The notes below the pieces were generated by a model, which searched no databases, was not told where the DNA came from, and worked only from the letters and a program-made list of their open reading frames with translations. From Mycolicibacterium chubuense (GTDB lineage: Bacteria > Actinomycetota > Actinomycetes > Mycobacteriales > Mycobacteriaceae), in the NCBI RefSeq assembly GCF_001044255.1, contig NZ_JYNX01000033.1, positions 49,466 to 113,465 on the forward strand: 64,000 nt of DNA, written 5' to 3'. The translations under genes and the position numbers were made by a program. Within the stretch, counting starts at the first letter, position 1. Each line of letters begins with the position of its first letter. Of this stretch, positions 1-7,768 are shown piece by piece.

Positions 1-1
1 G

Positions 2-28
2 CTCGAGGGCCAGGTTCGGGTCTTCTAG
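2..28 (+). CDS. 3' end of an upstream gene (partial)
   Basis: Only the last eight codons (LEGQVRVF) and a TAG stop are inside the window. The reading frame ends directly at the GTG start of the Rieske gene, so the two are probably in one operon. Nothing can be said about function from eight residues. Confidence 0.45.
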   Translation, partial: LEGQVRVF

Positions 29-421
29 GTGACCGAGGCACAGAAATCGCCCCGGCTGGCCCAGGGGCGTGAACACGTGGTCGCGACCGTCGACGAGATC
101 CCACCCGGCACACACAAGCTCGTGCCGATCGGCCGTCACGGGGTGGGCGTCTACAACGTCAAGGGCACCTTCTACGCGATTGCCAACTACTGTCCGCACG
201 AAGGCGGTCCGCTGTGCTCCGGTCGGGCACGGGGCCGCACGATCGTCGACGAGGACGTGCCCGGTGACGCCGTGATGGTCCGCGACAAGGAGTTCATCTA
301 CTGCCCCTGGCACCAGTGGGGTTTCGAGCTCGCGACCGGCACCACGGCGGTCAAACCCGAGTGGAGCATCCGCACCTATCCGGTACGGGTGGTCGGTAAC
401 GATGTGCTGGTGCAGGCATGA
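29..421 (+). CDS. Rieske [2Fe-2S] ferredoxin-like protein
   Basis: This 130-residue protein is a single Rieske domain that should carry electrons to an oxygenase in the cytoplasm. The two ligand boxes are visible: CPH at residues 55-57 and CPWH at 92-95, the classic C-x-H ... C-x2-H pattern. The spacing between boxes is longer than in plant-type Rieske ferredoxins because of a charged insert around residues 64-85. It starts with GTG immediately after the previous stop, and its stop overlaps the next ATG (ATGA), so it is translationally coupled to the alpha/beta hydrolase. Partner oxygenase unknown. Confidence 0.85.
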   Translation: MTEAQKSPRLAQGREHVVATVDEIPPGTHKLVPIGRHGVGVYNVKGTFYAIANYCPHEGGPLCSGRARGRTIVDEDVPGDAVMVRDKEFIYCPWHQWGFELATGTTAVKPEWSIRTYPVRVVGNDVLVQA

Positions 422-1329
422 CGGCCCCCGAGGCGATCGGGCCGACACTCAAGCGCGGCGAGAAGCTCTTGGAGGTCAACGGCGGCCGCGTCGTCTACGA
501 AATACTCGGCAAGCAGGGTGATTTCATCGCATTGACCCCGGGTGGACGGTTCAGCAAGGACATCGAGGGGCTGCGGCCGCTGGCGCAAGCGCTGGTGAAA
601 GGTGGGTACCGCGTGCTGCTGTGGGACCGGCCCAACTGCGGCAAGTCCGACGTGCAGTTCTACGGACAGAGTGAGTCCCACATGCGCGCTGAGACCCTGC
701 ACGCCCTGATCACCGGCCTGGGCATCGGACCGTGCATCCTGGCCGGCGGATCCGGGGGTGCCCGCGACTCGATGCTGACCGCGATGCTGTACCCGGAGAT
801 CGTCCGGAAACTCGTGGTGTGGAACATCGTCGGCGGCATCTACGGCACGTTCGTCCTCGGTTCCTACTACATCGTGCCCAGCATCCTCGCGGTGCGCGGC
901 ACCGGGATGCGCGGAGTGGCCCAGGTCGGCGAGTGGAAGGAACGGATCGCCGAGAACCCCGCGAACAGGGAGCGCCTGCTGTCCTTCGACGCCGACGACT
1001 TCCTCACGCTGATGTTGCGCTGGCTCAACGCGTTCGTCTCGAAGCCGGGGCAGACGATCCCGGGCGTCGACGACGAGATGTTCGACAACATCGGAGTCCC
1101 GACGCTGATCATCCGCGGCGGCGAGAACGACATGGACCACCCCAAGCGCACCTCACTGGAGGTCAGCTGCCTGATCAAGGGCTCGACGCTGATCGACCCG
1201 CCCTGGCCCGAGGATGCCTGGGAGCGCGCCGCCGAGGCGCGCGCGTCAGGAAAAGTGAAGCGCTTCAACATGTTCGACACCTGGGTGCAGGCCGCACCCG
1301 CGATCCTCGACTTTCTGGGGCGCCGATGA
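418..1329 (+). CDS. alpha/beta-fold hydrolase
   Basis: The 303-residue product has the alpha/beta hydrolase layout: a strand and LLWDRPNCG turn near residue 70, and a nucleophile elbow GGSGG with Ser112. The acid strand IIRGGENDMDHP follows near residue 240. I do not see a catalytic His in the usual place after the last strand; that segment reads LIDPPWPED. The only nearby candidate is the His of NDMDHP, so either the triad is rearranged or the protein is not a classical esterase. Probable role: hydrolysis of an ester or a C-C bond in the same pathway as the Rieske protein, with which it overlaps by four bases. Confidence 0.75.
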   Translation: MTAPEAIGPTLKRGEKLLEVNGGRVVYEILGKQGDFIALTPGGRFSKDIEGLRPLAQALVKGGYRVLLWDRPNCGKSDVQFYGQSESHMRAETLHALITGLGIGPCILAGGSGGARDSMLTAMLYPEIVRKLVVWNIVGGIYGTFVLGSYYIVPSILAVRGTGMRGVAQVGEWKERIAENPANRERLLSFDADDFLTLMLRWLNAFVSKPGQTIPGVDDEMFDNIGVPTLIIRGGENDMDHPKRTSLEVSCLIKGSTLIDPPWPEDAWERAAEARASGKVKRFNMFDTWVQAAPAILDFLGRR

Positions 1330-1337
1330 CGGCGCGC

Positions 1338-1814
1338 TCAGTCCGTCGCGACGATGTGAACCTCGCAGTTGGTCGAGGCCTCCAGGGCCGTGTGGAGGCG
1401 GCTCTCGGGGACACGCACCAGGTCGGCCTGGCGCAGCGTCACCGTGAGGATGTCCCACCCGTCGGTGCCTGGTTGACGGTCGAGGTGGCCTGTCACCCCG
1501 AAGCCGGCCAGCACTCCGTGGGCGTCCTCGTCGGTGCCGTGGCTGACGAACGTCAGCACCCCGGCCACCGGCTCGGTGCCGAAGGCCTGCGCGCACAGAG
1601 CGATTCCCGTCGCGTGCAGAGTGGCCGCATCAGTGCCCGTCATCAGGATCTCCACTTCGCGGCGTCTCGGCGGCAGACCGGCGAGGTCGTTGCCGATCAC
1701 CTGCAGCCCCGCCGAGTCGGCGAGTTCGGTCAGTGCGGCCATCCCGGAGCGCAATTGCTCGGCCGAGAGGTTCCCGTCCGGATCGACTCCGATCCGGACC
1801 ACCGCCGTTCGCAT
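1338..1814 (-). CDS. conserved hypothetical protein, unrecognised
   Basis: A 158-residue soluble protein read against the surrounding operon. I do not recognise the family. It begins MRTAVVRIGVDP and has alternating short strands and helices with no signal peptide, membrane segment or metal motif. Its ATG lies 35 bases from the start of the divergent NuoF-like gene, and its stop faces the alpha/beta hydrolase stop with 8 bases between. High GC at third codon positions supports real coding. Alternative: a shadow ORF, although the opposite frames here carry no better candidate. Confidence 0.55.
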   Translation of the reverse strand: MRTAVVRIGVDPDGNLSAEQLRSGMAALTELADSAGLQVIGNDLAGLPPRRREVEILMTGTDAATLHATGIALCAQAFGTEPVAGVLTFVSHGTDEDAHGVLAGFGVTGHLDRQPGTDGWDILTVTLRQADLVRVPESRLHTALEASTNCEVHIVATD

Positions 1815-1849
1815 GAGCCGAAGCCTAGCCGGGCGTGCAGGAGGTGTGG

Positions 1850-3142
1850 ATGAGCACGGCGATGAACACCGATCTCACGGTCGCCGCATGGCCCGGTCTG
1901 ACGCCGCGGCTGCTGCGGGCCGCGGCGGGTCGGGAGACGCTCGACGAGTACCGCGGCGCGGGCGGCTATCAGGCAATCGGTGATCCCGCCGCACTGCTCG
2001 ACGAGATCGACCGTGCCGGCGTGCTGGGCCGCGGCGGCGCCGCCTTCCCGATGGCGGCGAAGCTGACGACGGTCCGTGATGCGTCGCTGCGGGGTCGCGA
2101 CACGGTGCTGGTGGCCAACGGCGAGGAAGGCGAGCCGGCGTCGGTCAAGGACCGCTGGCTGCTGCGGCACCGGCCGCACCTGGTGCTCGACGGGTTGCGG
2201 TTGGCCGCAAACATCATCGGCGCCCGGCACGCTCACGTGTATGTCTCGGATCGTGCAGGCGCACAGTCCGTCTCGGATGCACTCGACGAGGTGGGCGCCG
2301 ACGGACTCGGCGGAGTGACCGTCGGGGTGCGTACGGTCGAGCCCGGTTACGTCGCCGGCGAGGAGACCGCCGCGGTACGGGCGATCAACGGCGGTCCGGC
2401 CAAACCGACGGACAAGCCGCCGCGTCCCTACGAGCAGGGCGTCGGCGGTCTGCCCACGGCGGTCAGCAACGTCGAGACGCTCGCGAACCTGCCGTTCGTC
2501 GCGATGCACGGCGCGAGCGCGTACCGGGAACAGGGCACCCAGCGCTCCCCCGGCACCTTCCTGGCGACGCTGACCGGCGGCGGCCGCGGACCGGGACTCT
2601 ACGAACTCCCGTTCGGCATCCCGATGGCGGAGGTGCTGGAGCGGCACGGCATACCGCACGATCGAGTGCGCGGAGCTCTGATGGGCGGCTATTTCGCCGG
2701 CCTGCTCGACCGGCGGGTGCTCGACTGCACGGCGGATCACGACTCGCTGCGCGCACAGGGCAGCGGCCTGGGCTGCGGCGCGGTGTCGGTGCTCATCGAC
2801 GAATGCCCCGTGGCGGTCGGGGCGGCTGTTCTCGCGTACTACGACAGGGAGAACGCCGGGCAGTGCGGGTCGTGCTTCAACGGCACCGCCGCGATGGCCG
2901 CCGCGGCGACGGCGCTGCGCGACGGGACGGCCGGCGTCGAGGATCTCGAGCGCCTCGAGCGATGGTCGGTGGTGCTGCGGGGTCGGGGCGCCTGCGCGAC
3001 GCTGGATGCGGCCACCAACATCGCTGCGAGCCTGCTGGCGATGTTCGGGGATGACGTCGCGCGACATCTCGACGGTCGCTGCCCGGACTGCGCTGCGGCG
3101 GCCTACACCGCACGGCGCCCCTTCGAGGTGGAGTCACTGTGA
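1850..3142 (+). CDS. NuoF-like NADH:ferredoxin oxidoreductase (SLBB protein)
   Basis: A 430-residue relative of the NADH-binding subunit of complex I. It has the FMN-site loop GRGGAAFP (60-67) and the NADH-site loop NGEEGEPAS (90-98), then an SLBB-like stretch and a C-terminal iron-sulfur region. In NuoF the cluster motif is C-x2-C-x2-C plus a distant Cys; here the first Cys is Ala (AGQCGSCFNG), with later Cys in GACAT and CPDC. ATG 1850 is chosen over an upstream GTG because AGGAGG lies five bases before it. The gene overlaps the next ferredoxin by four bases (GTGA). Inference: it passes NADH electrons to that ferredoxin, and so to P450 or Rieske oxygenases. Confidence 0.8.
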   Translation: MSTAMNTDLTVAAWPGLTPRLLRAAAGRETLDEYRGAGGYQAIGDPAALLDEIDRAGVLGRGGAAFPMAAKLTTVRDASLRGRDTVLVANGEEGEPASVKDRWLLRHRPHLVLDGLRLAANIIGARHAHVYVSDRAGAQSVSDALDEVGADGLGGVTVGVRTVEPGYVAGEETAAVRAINGGPAKPTDKPPRPYEQGVGGLPTAVSNVETLANLPFVAMHGASAYREQGTQRSPGTFLATLTGGGRGPGLYELPFGIPMAEVLERHGIPHDRVRGALMGGYFAGLLDRRVLDCTADHDSLRAQGSGLGCGAVSVLIDECPVAVGAAVLAYYDRENAGQCGSCFNGTAAMAAAATALRDGTAGVEDLERLERWSVVLRGRGACATLDAATNIAASLLAMFGDDVARHLDGRCPDCAAAAYTARRPFEVESL

Positions 3143-3444
3143 CGGACAGACTGCGGATCAAGCTCGACCGGACCCTGTGCGACGGATTCGGCATCTGTGC
3201 CAGGCACGCACCGGAGTACTTCTCGCTCGACGACTGGGGTTACGCGGTGCTCGTCGGTGACGGTGACATCCCCGAGTCCGATCGGGACGCGGTTCAGCGC
3301 GCGCTGATGGACTGTCCCGTGCACGCCATCATGGAGCTCACCGAGCGCCGACCGGATGACGCGCACATCGCCGAGGTGAGCGAGCCCGATCTGGAGCACC
3401 TGAAGGTGGGAGACAACGAGGCGGAGTGGGGCTTCACCCGATGA
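3139..3444 (+). CDS. [3Fe-4S]/[4Fe-4S] P450-type ferredoxin
   Basis: A 101-residue ferredoxin with C-x5-C (CDGFGIC, residues 13-19) and a distal CP pair (CPVHAI), the small mycobacterial/Streptomyces P450 type. The central residue of the first box, where a fourth cluster ligand would sit, is Phe. The C-terminal 35 residues extend beyond the cluster domain and are acidic. GTG start overlaps the stop of the NuoF-like gene; its own stop is ATGA with the first repeat mini-ORF. It is the natural electron acceptor of the upstream NADH oxidoreductase. Confidence 0.85.
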   Translation: MTDRLRIKLDRTLCDGFGICARHAPEYFSLDDWGYAVLVGDGDIPESDRDAVQRALMDCPVHAIMELTERRPDDAHIAEVSEPDLEHLKVGDNEAEWGFTR

Positions 3445-3504
3445 GCGCTCGCGCGAAGAGGCGAGGGCACCGATGAGCGCTCGCGCGAAGAGGCGAGGAT
3501 ACCG
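3439..3504 (+). repeat. two tandem 32-bp direct repeats
   Basis: A 32-bp unit runs from 3439 to 3470 and again from 3471 to 3502, differing only in the last bases (GGGCAC against GGATAC). The next eight bases begin a third copy, which merges into the thiolase-fusion start. Each unit starts CGATGAGCGCTCGCGCGAAG. The unit length is not a multiple of three, but each copy makes an ATGA overlap with the next. Confidence 0.9.
3441..3476 (+). CDS. 11-codon mini-ORF inside repeat copy 1
   Basis: ATG at 3441 overlaps the ferredoxin stop (ATGA) and reads MSARAKRRGHR before a TGA that overlaps the ATG of copy 2. It could be a translational relay peptide coupling the ferredoxin and thiolase genes, or an accident of the repeat. 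No Shine-Dalgarno of its own is clear except the purine run GAAGAGGCGAGG at its end, which could serve the next ATG. Confidence 0.3.
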   Translation: MSARAKRRGHR

Positions 3505-3508
3505 ATGA
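3473..3508 (+). CDS. 11-codon mini-ORF inside repeat copy 2
   Basis: Same layout as the first: ATG 3473 overlaps the stop of the first mini-ORF, the peptide is MSARAKRRGYR, and the TGA overlaps the ATG of the DUF35-thiolase gene at 3505. The GAAGAGGCGAGG run at 3485-3496 lies eight bases before that ATG and is the likely ribosome binding site for the large gene. Confidence 0.3.
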   Translation: MSARAKRRGYR

Positions 3509-5160
3509 GCGGTGACACCCGGATGCCGTTGCCGCAGTTGACGTTCGACAACGAGTTCTTCTGGACCTCTGGCGCCGATGGGGTTCTGCGAGTTCAGCAG
3601 TGCCGGGCCTGCTCGGCGTTGATACACCCACCGCAGCCGGTGTGCCGTTACTGTCGCGGTCGAGATATGGGAGTGCGTGCGGTCTCGGGTACGGCAGTGC
3701 TGTCGGCCTTCACCGTCAACCATCGCTTCAGCATTCCGGGGCTGGCGGCGCCGTACGTCGTCGCGCAGGTGGCACTGATGGAAGATCCTCGGATCCGGTT
3801 GACCACCAACATCATCGACGCTTCCGCCGACGAGCTCGAGATCGGCCAGCTGGTCGAGGTGGTGTTCGAGCAGAACGCCGACGTCTACCTGCCCCTGTTC
3901 CGGCCGGTGTCCCCGAAGCGGTTCGGCACGGAGCCGGCCGACGAGATCGCGCCGGCGGATTTCGGTTCCCACGTCCGGCCGATGGCGCGCACGGAGAAGT
4001 TCGAGGACAAGTCGGCGATCACCGGCATCGGTGCGTCACGGCTGGGCCGGCGGCTGATGGTCGCGCCGCTGTCGCTGACGATCGAGGCCTGTGAAGCGGC
4101 CGTCGCCGATGCCGGGCTGACCTTCGCCGACATCGACGGCCTGTCGACCTATCCGGGACTGGACGTCGCAGGTATGGGTGAGGGTGGAGTCACCAAACTC
4201 GAAGGGGCGCTGGGCCTGCGGCCGACGTGGATCAACGGCGGCATGGACACCTTCGGGCCGGGCGGTTCGGTGATCGCTGCGATGATGGCCGTCGCCACCG
4301 GGATGGCTCGGCATGTGCTGTGCTTCCGCACCCTGTGGGAGGCGACGTTCGGGCAGTTGGTGAGGGAGGGCCGGCTCACGCCGCCCGGCGGTGCGCGTAC
4401 CGACAGCTGGCAGATGCCGTTCGGCGCGGTGTCAGCCGCACACACACTGGCCCTCAACGCGCAGCGGCATTTTCACCGCTACGGCACCACCCGGGAGACG
4501 CTCGGCTGGATCGCGTTGAACCAGCGCGCGAATGCCGCGCTGAATCCGACCGCCATCTACCGGGATCCGATGACGATGGAGGACTATCTAGGCGCCCGGA
4601 TGATCACCACGCCATTCGGGCTCTACGACTGCGACGTGCCGTGTGACGGCGCGGTAGCGGTCGTCGTCTCCGCCGTCGACACCGTCGCCGACCGGCCGAA
4701 GCCACCCGTGTTCGTCGAGGCGGTGGGCACCCAGATCATCGAGCGCACCGACTGGGACCAGACCACGCTGACCCACGAGCCGCAGGTGCTCGGTCAGGCG
4801 GCACACCTGTGGACCCGGACATCGTTGCGACCGGCCCACGTCGACGTCGCCGAGTTGTACGACGGCTTCACGTTCAACTGCCTGTCCTGGCTGGAGGCGC
4901 TGGGGTTCTGCGGTATCGGCGAGGCCAGGGACTTCCTCGACGGCGGATCGGCGATCGCCCGCGACGGCGCCATCCCGCTGAACACGCACGGCGGCCAGCT
5001 CTCCCATGGACGCACGCATGGCATGGGGCTGGTGCACGAGGCGGTGACACAGCTGCGCGGCGAGGCCGGCGAGCGTCAGGTCGACGACGCCCGGGTCGCA
5101 GTGGTCAGCAGCGGCGGGCTGACGCCCAGCGGGGTCATGCTGCTGCGGGCGGGCTCGTGA
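3505..5160 (+). CDS. DUF35 (zinc ribbon + OB fold)-thiolase fusion, SCP-x/Ltp2 type
   Basis: A 551-residue fusion. Residues 1-140 form a DUF35 module with a four-Cys zinc ribbon (C33, C36, C47, C50) and an OB fold. From about 168 (ITGIGASRLGRR) to the end it is a thiolase-fold protein of the lipid-transfer SCP-x branch, with ELYDGFTFNCLSWLEALG and the late NTHGGQLSHGRTHGMG loop. In cholesterol side-chain breakdown, Ltp2 works as a retro-aldolase only in complex with the DUF35 part of ChsH2; here both parts are one chain. Inference: a retro-aldolase or thiolase acting on a branched or ring-attached acyl-CoA. The exact reaction is unknown. Confidence 0.8.
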   Translation: MSGDTRMPLPQLTFDNEFFWTSGADGVLRVQQCRACSALIHPPQPVCRYCRGRDMGVRAVSGTAVLSAFTVNHRFSIPGLAAPYVVAQVALMEDPRIRLTTNIIDASADELEIGQLVEVVFEQNADVYLPLFRPVSPKRFGTEPADEIAPADFGSHVRPMARTEKFEDKSAITGIGASRLGRRLMVAPLSLTIEACEAAVADAGLTFADIDGLSTYPGLDVAGMGEGGVTKLEGALGLRPTWINGGMDTFGPGGSVIAAMMAVATGMARHVLCFRTLWEATFGQLVREGRLTPPGGARTDSWQMPFGAVSAAHTLALNAQRHFHRYGTTRETLGWIALNQRANAALNPTAIYRDPMTMEDYLGARMITTPFGLYDCDVPCDGAVAVVVSAVDTVADRPKPPVFVEAVGTQIIERTDWDQTTLTHEPQVLGQAAHLWTRTSLRPAHVDVAELYDGFTFNCLSWLEALGFCGIGEARDFLDGGSAIARDGAIPLNTHGGQLSHGRTHGMGLVHEAVTQLRGEAGERQVDDARVAVVSSGGLTPSGVMLLRAGS

Positions 5161-6041
5161 GCGCCTCCGATCCCGCCCGGCGCGTCGTCCTGGTGGACGG
5201 CGTGCCGATGTCCGGGCTCGCTGTGCAGGTGGCCGATCCCCGCGCGGTCGTCGTCGCGGTGCACGGGGGCGCGACGACGTCGGCGTATTTCGACTGTCCG
5301 GGCCGACCCGCACTCTCCCTGCTGCGAGCCGCTGCCGCACAGGGTTTCTCGGCGATCGCCCTGGACCGGCCCGGCTACGGCGCCTCGGGTCTGTACGCCG
5401 ACGGGTTCGCCGACCCGGCGCTGCGCGTGGCCGCCGCGTCCGGCGCGGTGGACGCGATGCTCGGCGCAGCCGCGCGGGGTGCGGGACTGTTCCTGGTCGG
5501 TCATTCGGCCGGATGTGAGCTCGCGCTGCGGATGGCGACCACGCACCCGGAGGTGATCGGCGTCGAGCTCGCCGGCACCGGTGTGCACTACACCGACGCC
5601 GCCCGCGACGTCATCGACGAGGCCTCGGTGACCTCGCGACCGGCCGGGCTGCGCGACCTGCTGTGGCAGCCCACCGACCTCTATCCCCCCGAGGTGCTGA
5701 CCGGTGCGTTGTCCGCGCCCGGAGCGCCCTACGAAGGTGAGGTCACGGCGAACTGGCCGCGACGCGACTTCCCGGCCACCGCCGCCCAGGTCCGCGTGCC
5801 GGTGCAGTTCAGCGTCGCCGAGCACGAAAGCGTGTGGGAATCCGGCCCGGAATCAGTCGCGGCCATCGCAGCGCTGTTCACCTCGGCACCGCGCGTGCGG
5901 ATCAACGAGATGTCCAGCAGTGGGCACAACCTCAGCGTGGGGCATAACGCCGGCGAATACCACGCAAGGGTGCTGTCCTTCGCCGGAGAATGCCTCGCGA
6001 CCGTTCCCGGTCGCGACCCCGACCACGTGGAGGCGAGTTGA
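5157..6041 (+). CDS. alpha/beta-fold hydrolase
   Basis: 294 residues with an oxyanion HGG near the start (VHGGATTSAYFD), the nucleophile elbow GHSAG, and a late GHN that supplies the catalytic His. The GTG at 5157 is taken as start because it overlaps the thiolase-fusion stop (GTGA); the open frame extends upstream but only inside that gene. Its stop overlaps the next ATG by one base. Probably a thioesterase or lactone/ester hydrolase of the same operon. Confidence 0.8.
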   Translation: MSASDPARRVVLVDGVPMSGLAVQVADPRAVVVAVHGGATTSAYFDCPGRPALSLLRAAAAQGFSAIALDRPGYGASGLYADGFADPALRVAAASGAVDAMLGAAARGAGLFLVGHSAGCELALRMATTHPEVIGVELAGTGVHYTDAARDVIDEASVTSRPAGLRDLLWQPTDLYPPEVLTGALSAPGAPYEGEVTANWPRRDFPATAAQVRVPVQFSVAEHESVWESGPESVAAIAALFTSAPRVRINEMSSSGHNLSVGHNAGEYHARVLSFAGECLATVPGRDPDHVEAS

Positions 6042-6862
6042 TGCGCGTCGGTTTCATCGGATTGGGCAGCCAGGGCGGGCCGATGGCCAGGCGCATCGCC
6101 GAGGGCGGGTTCGACACCACGCTGTGGGCACGACGCCCGGCCAGCCTGGAGCCCTACGCCGACACACCGGCCCGCACCGCAGCCACCCCGGCCGAGCTCG
6201 GCGCAGCCAGTGACCTGGTGTGCCTGTGCGTCGTCGGGGACGACGACGTGCGTGAGGTGCTCGGCGGTGCGAACGGCGTACTGGCCGGCATGGCACCGGG
6301 AGGTGTCGTCGCGATCCACAGCACCGTCCACCCCGACACGTGCCGCGAGATCGCCGAACAGGCTGCCGCACAGGGTGTCACGGTGATCGACGCCCCGGTC
6401 AGCGGCGGGGCGCCCGCCGTGGAGCAGGGCACGCTGATGGTGATGGTGGGCGGTGATGCCGAGGTGGTCGAGAAGGTGCGTCCCGTGTTCGCCACGTACT
6501 CCGATGCGATCGTGCATCTCGGCGGACTGGGCAGCGGGCAGGTCGCCAAGATCCTCAACAACCTGTTGTTCAGCGGCAACCTCGGCGCGGCGATGAGCAC
6601 CCTCGAGCTCGGTGACGCGCTCGGCATCGCGCGCGACCGGCTCTGCGAGGTGCTGCACCGCGGCTCCGCGACCAGCAAGGCGATCGGCAGCATCACGATG
6701 TTCGGCGGCACGCTCGACGGGCTGGCCCCGATTGCCGGCGCCCTGTTGCAGAAAGACGTCCGGCATGCTGCCAGCCTCGCGAAGCACGCGGCGGCGCCCG
6801 AGGGCACGGTGTTCGCCGACGCGGACACCGCGCTGCGTCTGATGGACCATCCGCGGTCATGA
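6041..6862 (+). CDS. 3-hydroxyisobutyrate dehydrogenase-family oxidoreductase (copy 1)
   Basis: 273 residues of the beta-hydroxyacid dehydrogenase family. The Rossmann motif is GLGSQG (8-13), the substrate loop DAPVSGGAPAVEQG, and the catalytic Lys lies in GQVAKILNN. It probably oxidises a 3-hydroxy acid with NAD(P)+. ATG 6041 shares one base with the previous stop. The next gene is a paralogue that overlaps by four bases, indicating tandem duplication and divergence. Confidence 0.85.
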   Translation: MRVGFIGLGSQGGPMARRIAEGGFDTTLWARRPASLEPYADTPARTAATPAELGAASDLVCLCVVGDDDVREVLGGANGVLAGMAPGGVVAIHSTVHPDTCREIAEQAAAQGVTVIDAPVSGGAPAVEQGTLMVMVGGDAEVVEKVRPVFATYSDAIVHLGGLGSGQVAKILNNLLFSGNLGAAMSTLELGDALGIARDRLCEVLHRGSATSKAIGSITMFGGTLDGLAPIAGALLQKDVRHAASLAKHAAAPEGTVFADADTALRLMDHPRS

Positions 6863-7650
6863 GGGTCGGCTTCGTCGGCGCGGGGCGCATGGGGTCTCCG
6901 ATGGTGGAACGTCTTGCCGGGGCCGGCCACGACGTGGTCGTCCTCGGTCGTACCGACGAAAAGCGTTCTGCCGCAGTCCGGCTCGGCGCGCATGCTGTCC
7001 GGGACATCGCCGGGGTCGCCGACGGGGCGGACGCGGTGGTGGTGTGCGTGTTCACCGACGCCCAGGTCGCCGAGCTGTGTCTGGACGGCGAGCTGGTGGC
7101 GGGAATGTCCCCCGGTGCGGCGCTGGTGCTGCACACGACGGGAAGCCCCGCCACGGCGCGGTCCATCGCTATGCGCTTCGCCCATGTCGACGTGATCGAC
7201 GCCCCGCTCAGTGGCGGTCCGCACGACATCGCGGCGGGCCACGTGACTGTCTTCGCCGGCGGCAGCGACGACGCGATGACGCGCGTGGCGCCGCTGCTCG
7301 GGGCCTACGCCGACCCCATCGTGCATGCCGGCGCCACGGGTGCCGGCCAGCTGGTCAAGCTCGTCAACAACACCCTCTTCGCAGCACAGATCGGGCTCGT
7401 GGCCGAGGGTGTGCGGCTGGGCAACCGGCTCGGCGTGGAGGAAGGCCGCCTGCTGCAGGCGTTGACGCACGGCAGCGCGCAGAGCCGGGTGCTGTCGTTG
7501 ATCGCGGCGGCGGGTTCGGCGGACGCGTTCATCGCCGGCGTCGGCGAGTTCCTCGGCAAGGACGTCGCCGTCGTGCGCGCCACCGTCGCCGAACTCGGCG
7601 GCGACCTCGGTGGGCTCGACGCTCTGGTGGACGCGGGGGTGCGGGCATGA
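6859..7650 (+). CDS. 3-hydroxyisobutyrate dehydrogenase-family oxidoreductase (copy 2)
   Basis: 263 residues, paralogous to the previous gene: Rossmann GAGRMG, loop DAPLSGGPHDIAAG, catalytic Lys in GQLVKLVNN. The two may use different substrates or form a heteromer. ATGA overlap with copy 1. It is the last gene of the first plus-strand block; a 118-base gap with a possible promoter follows before the P450. Confidence 0.85.
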   Translation: MRVGFVGAGRMGSPMVERLAGAGHDVVVLGRTDEKRSAAVRLGAHAVRDIAGVADGADAVVVCVFTDAQVAELCLDGELVAGMSPGAALVLHTTGSPATARSIAMRFAHVDVIDAPLSGGPHDIAAGHVTVFAGGSDDAMTRVAPLLGAYADPIVHAGATGAGQLVKLVNNTLFAAQIGLVAEGVRLGNRLGVEEGRLLQALTHGSAQSRVLSLIAAAGSADAFIAGVGEFLGKDVAVVRATVAELGGDLGGLDALVDAGVRA

Positions 7651-7768
7651 CGCGCGGTTGCCGAAAAACCGCGGATTTCCGACGCGGGGTGGCGCATACT
7701 GTAGCCGTTACATTCAGACAGGCCTTCGTAACGTTTCCGGCTCTGAGGACAGCGCCGAGGAGGACGCA

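Noticed and set aside
376-1140. Long minus-strand open frame opposite the alpha/beta hydrolase
   Set aside because: It is rich in His, Arg and Val-Asp runs typical of the complement of high-GC coding DNA, and the plus frame has clear hydrolase motifs.
1730-3067. 445-codon minus-strand open frame
   Set aside because: It is opposite the NuoF-like gene and has Arg/His-rich low-complexity composition.
3439-3504. CRISPR-like array
   Set aside because: The copies are directly adjacent with no spacers and cover only two units.
7651-7768. Small RNA or riboswitch before the first P450
   Set aside because: No stable stem pattern was seen; only a possible promoter.
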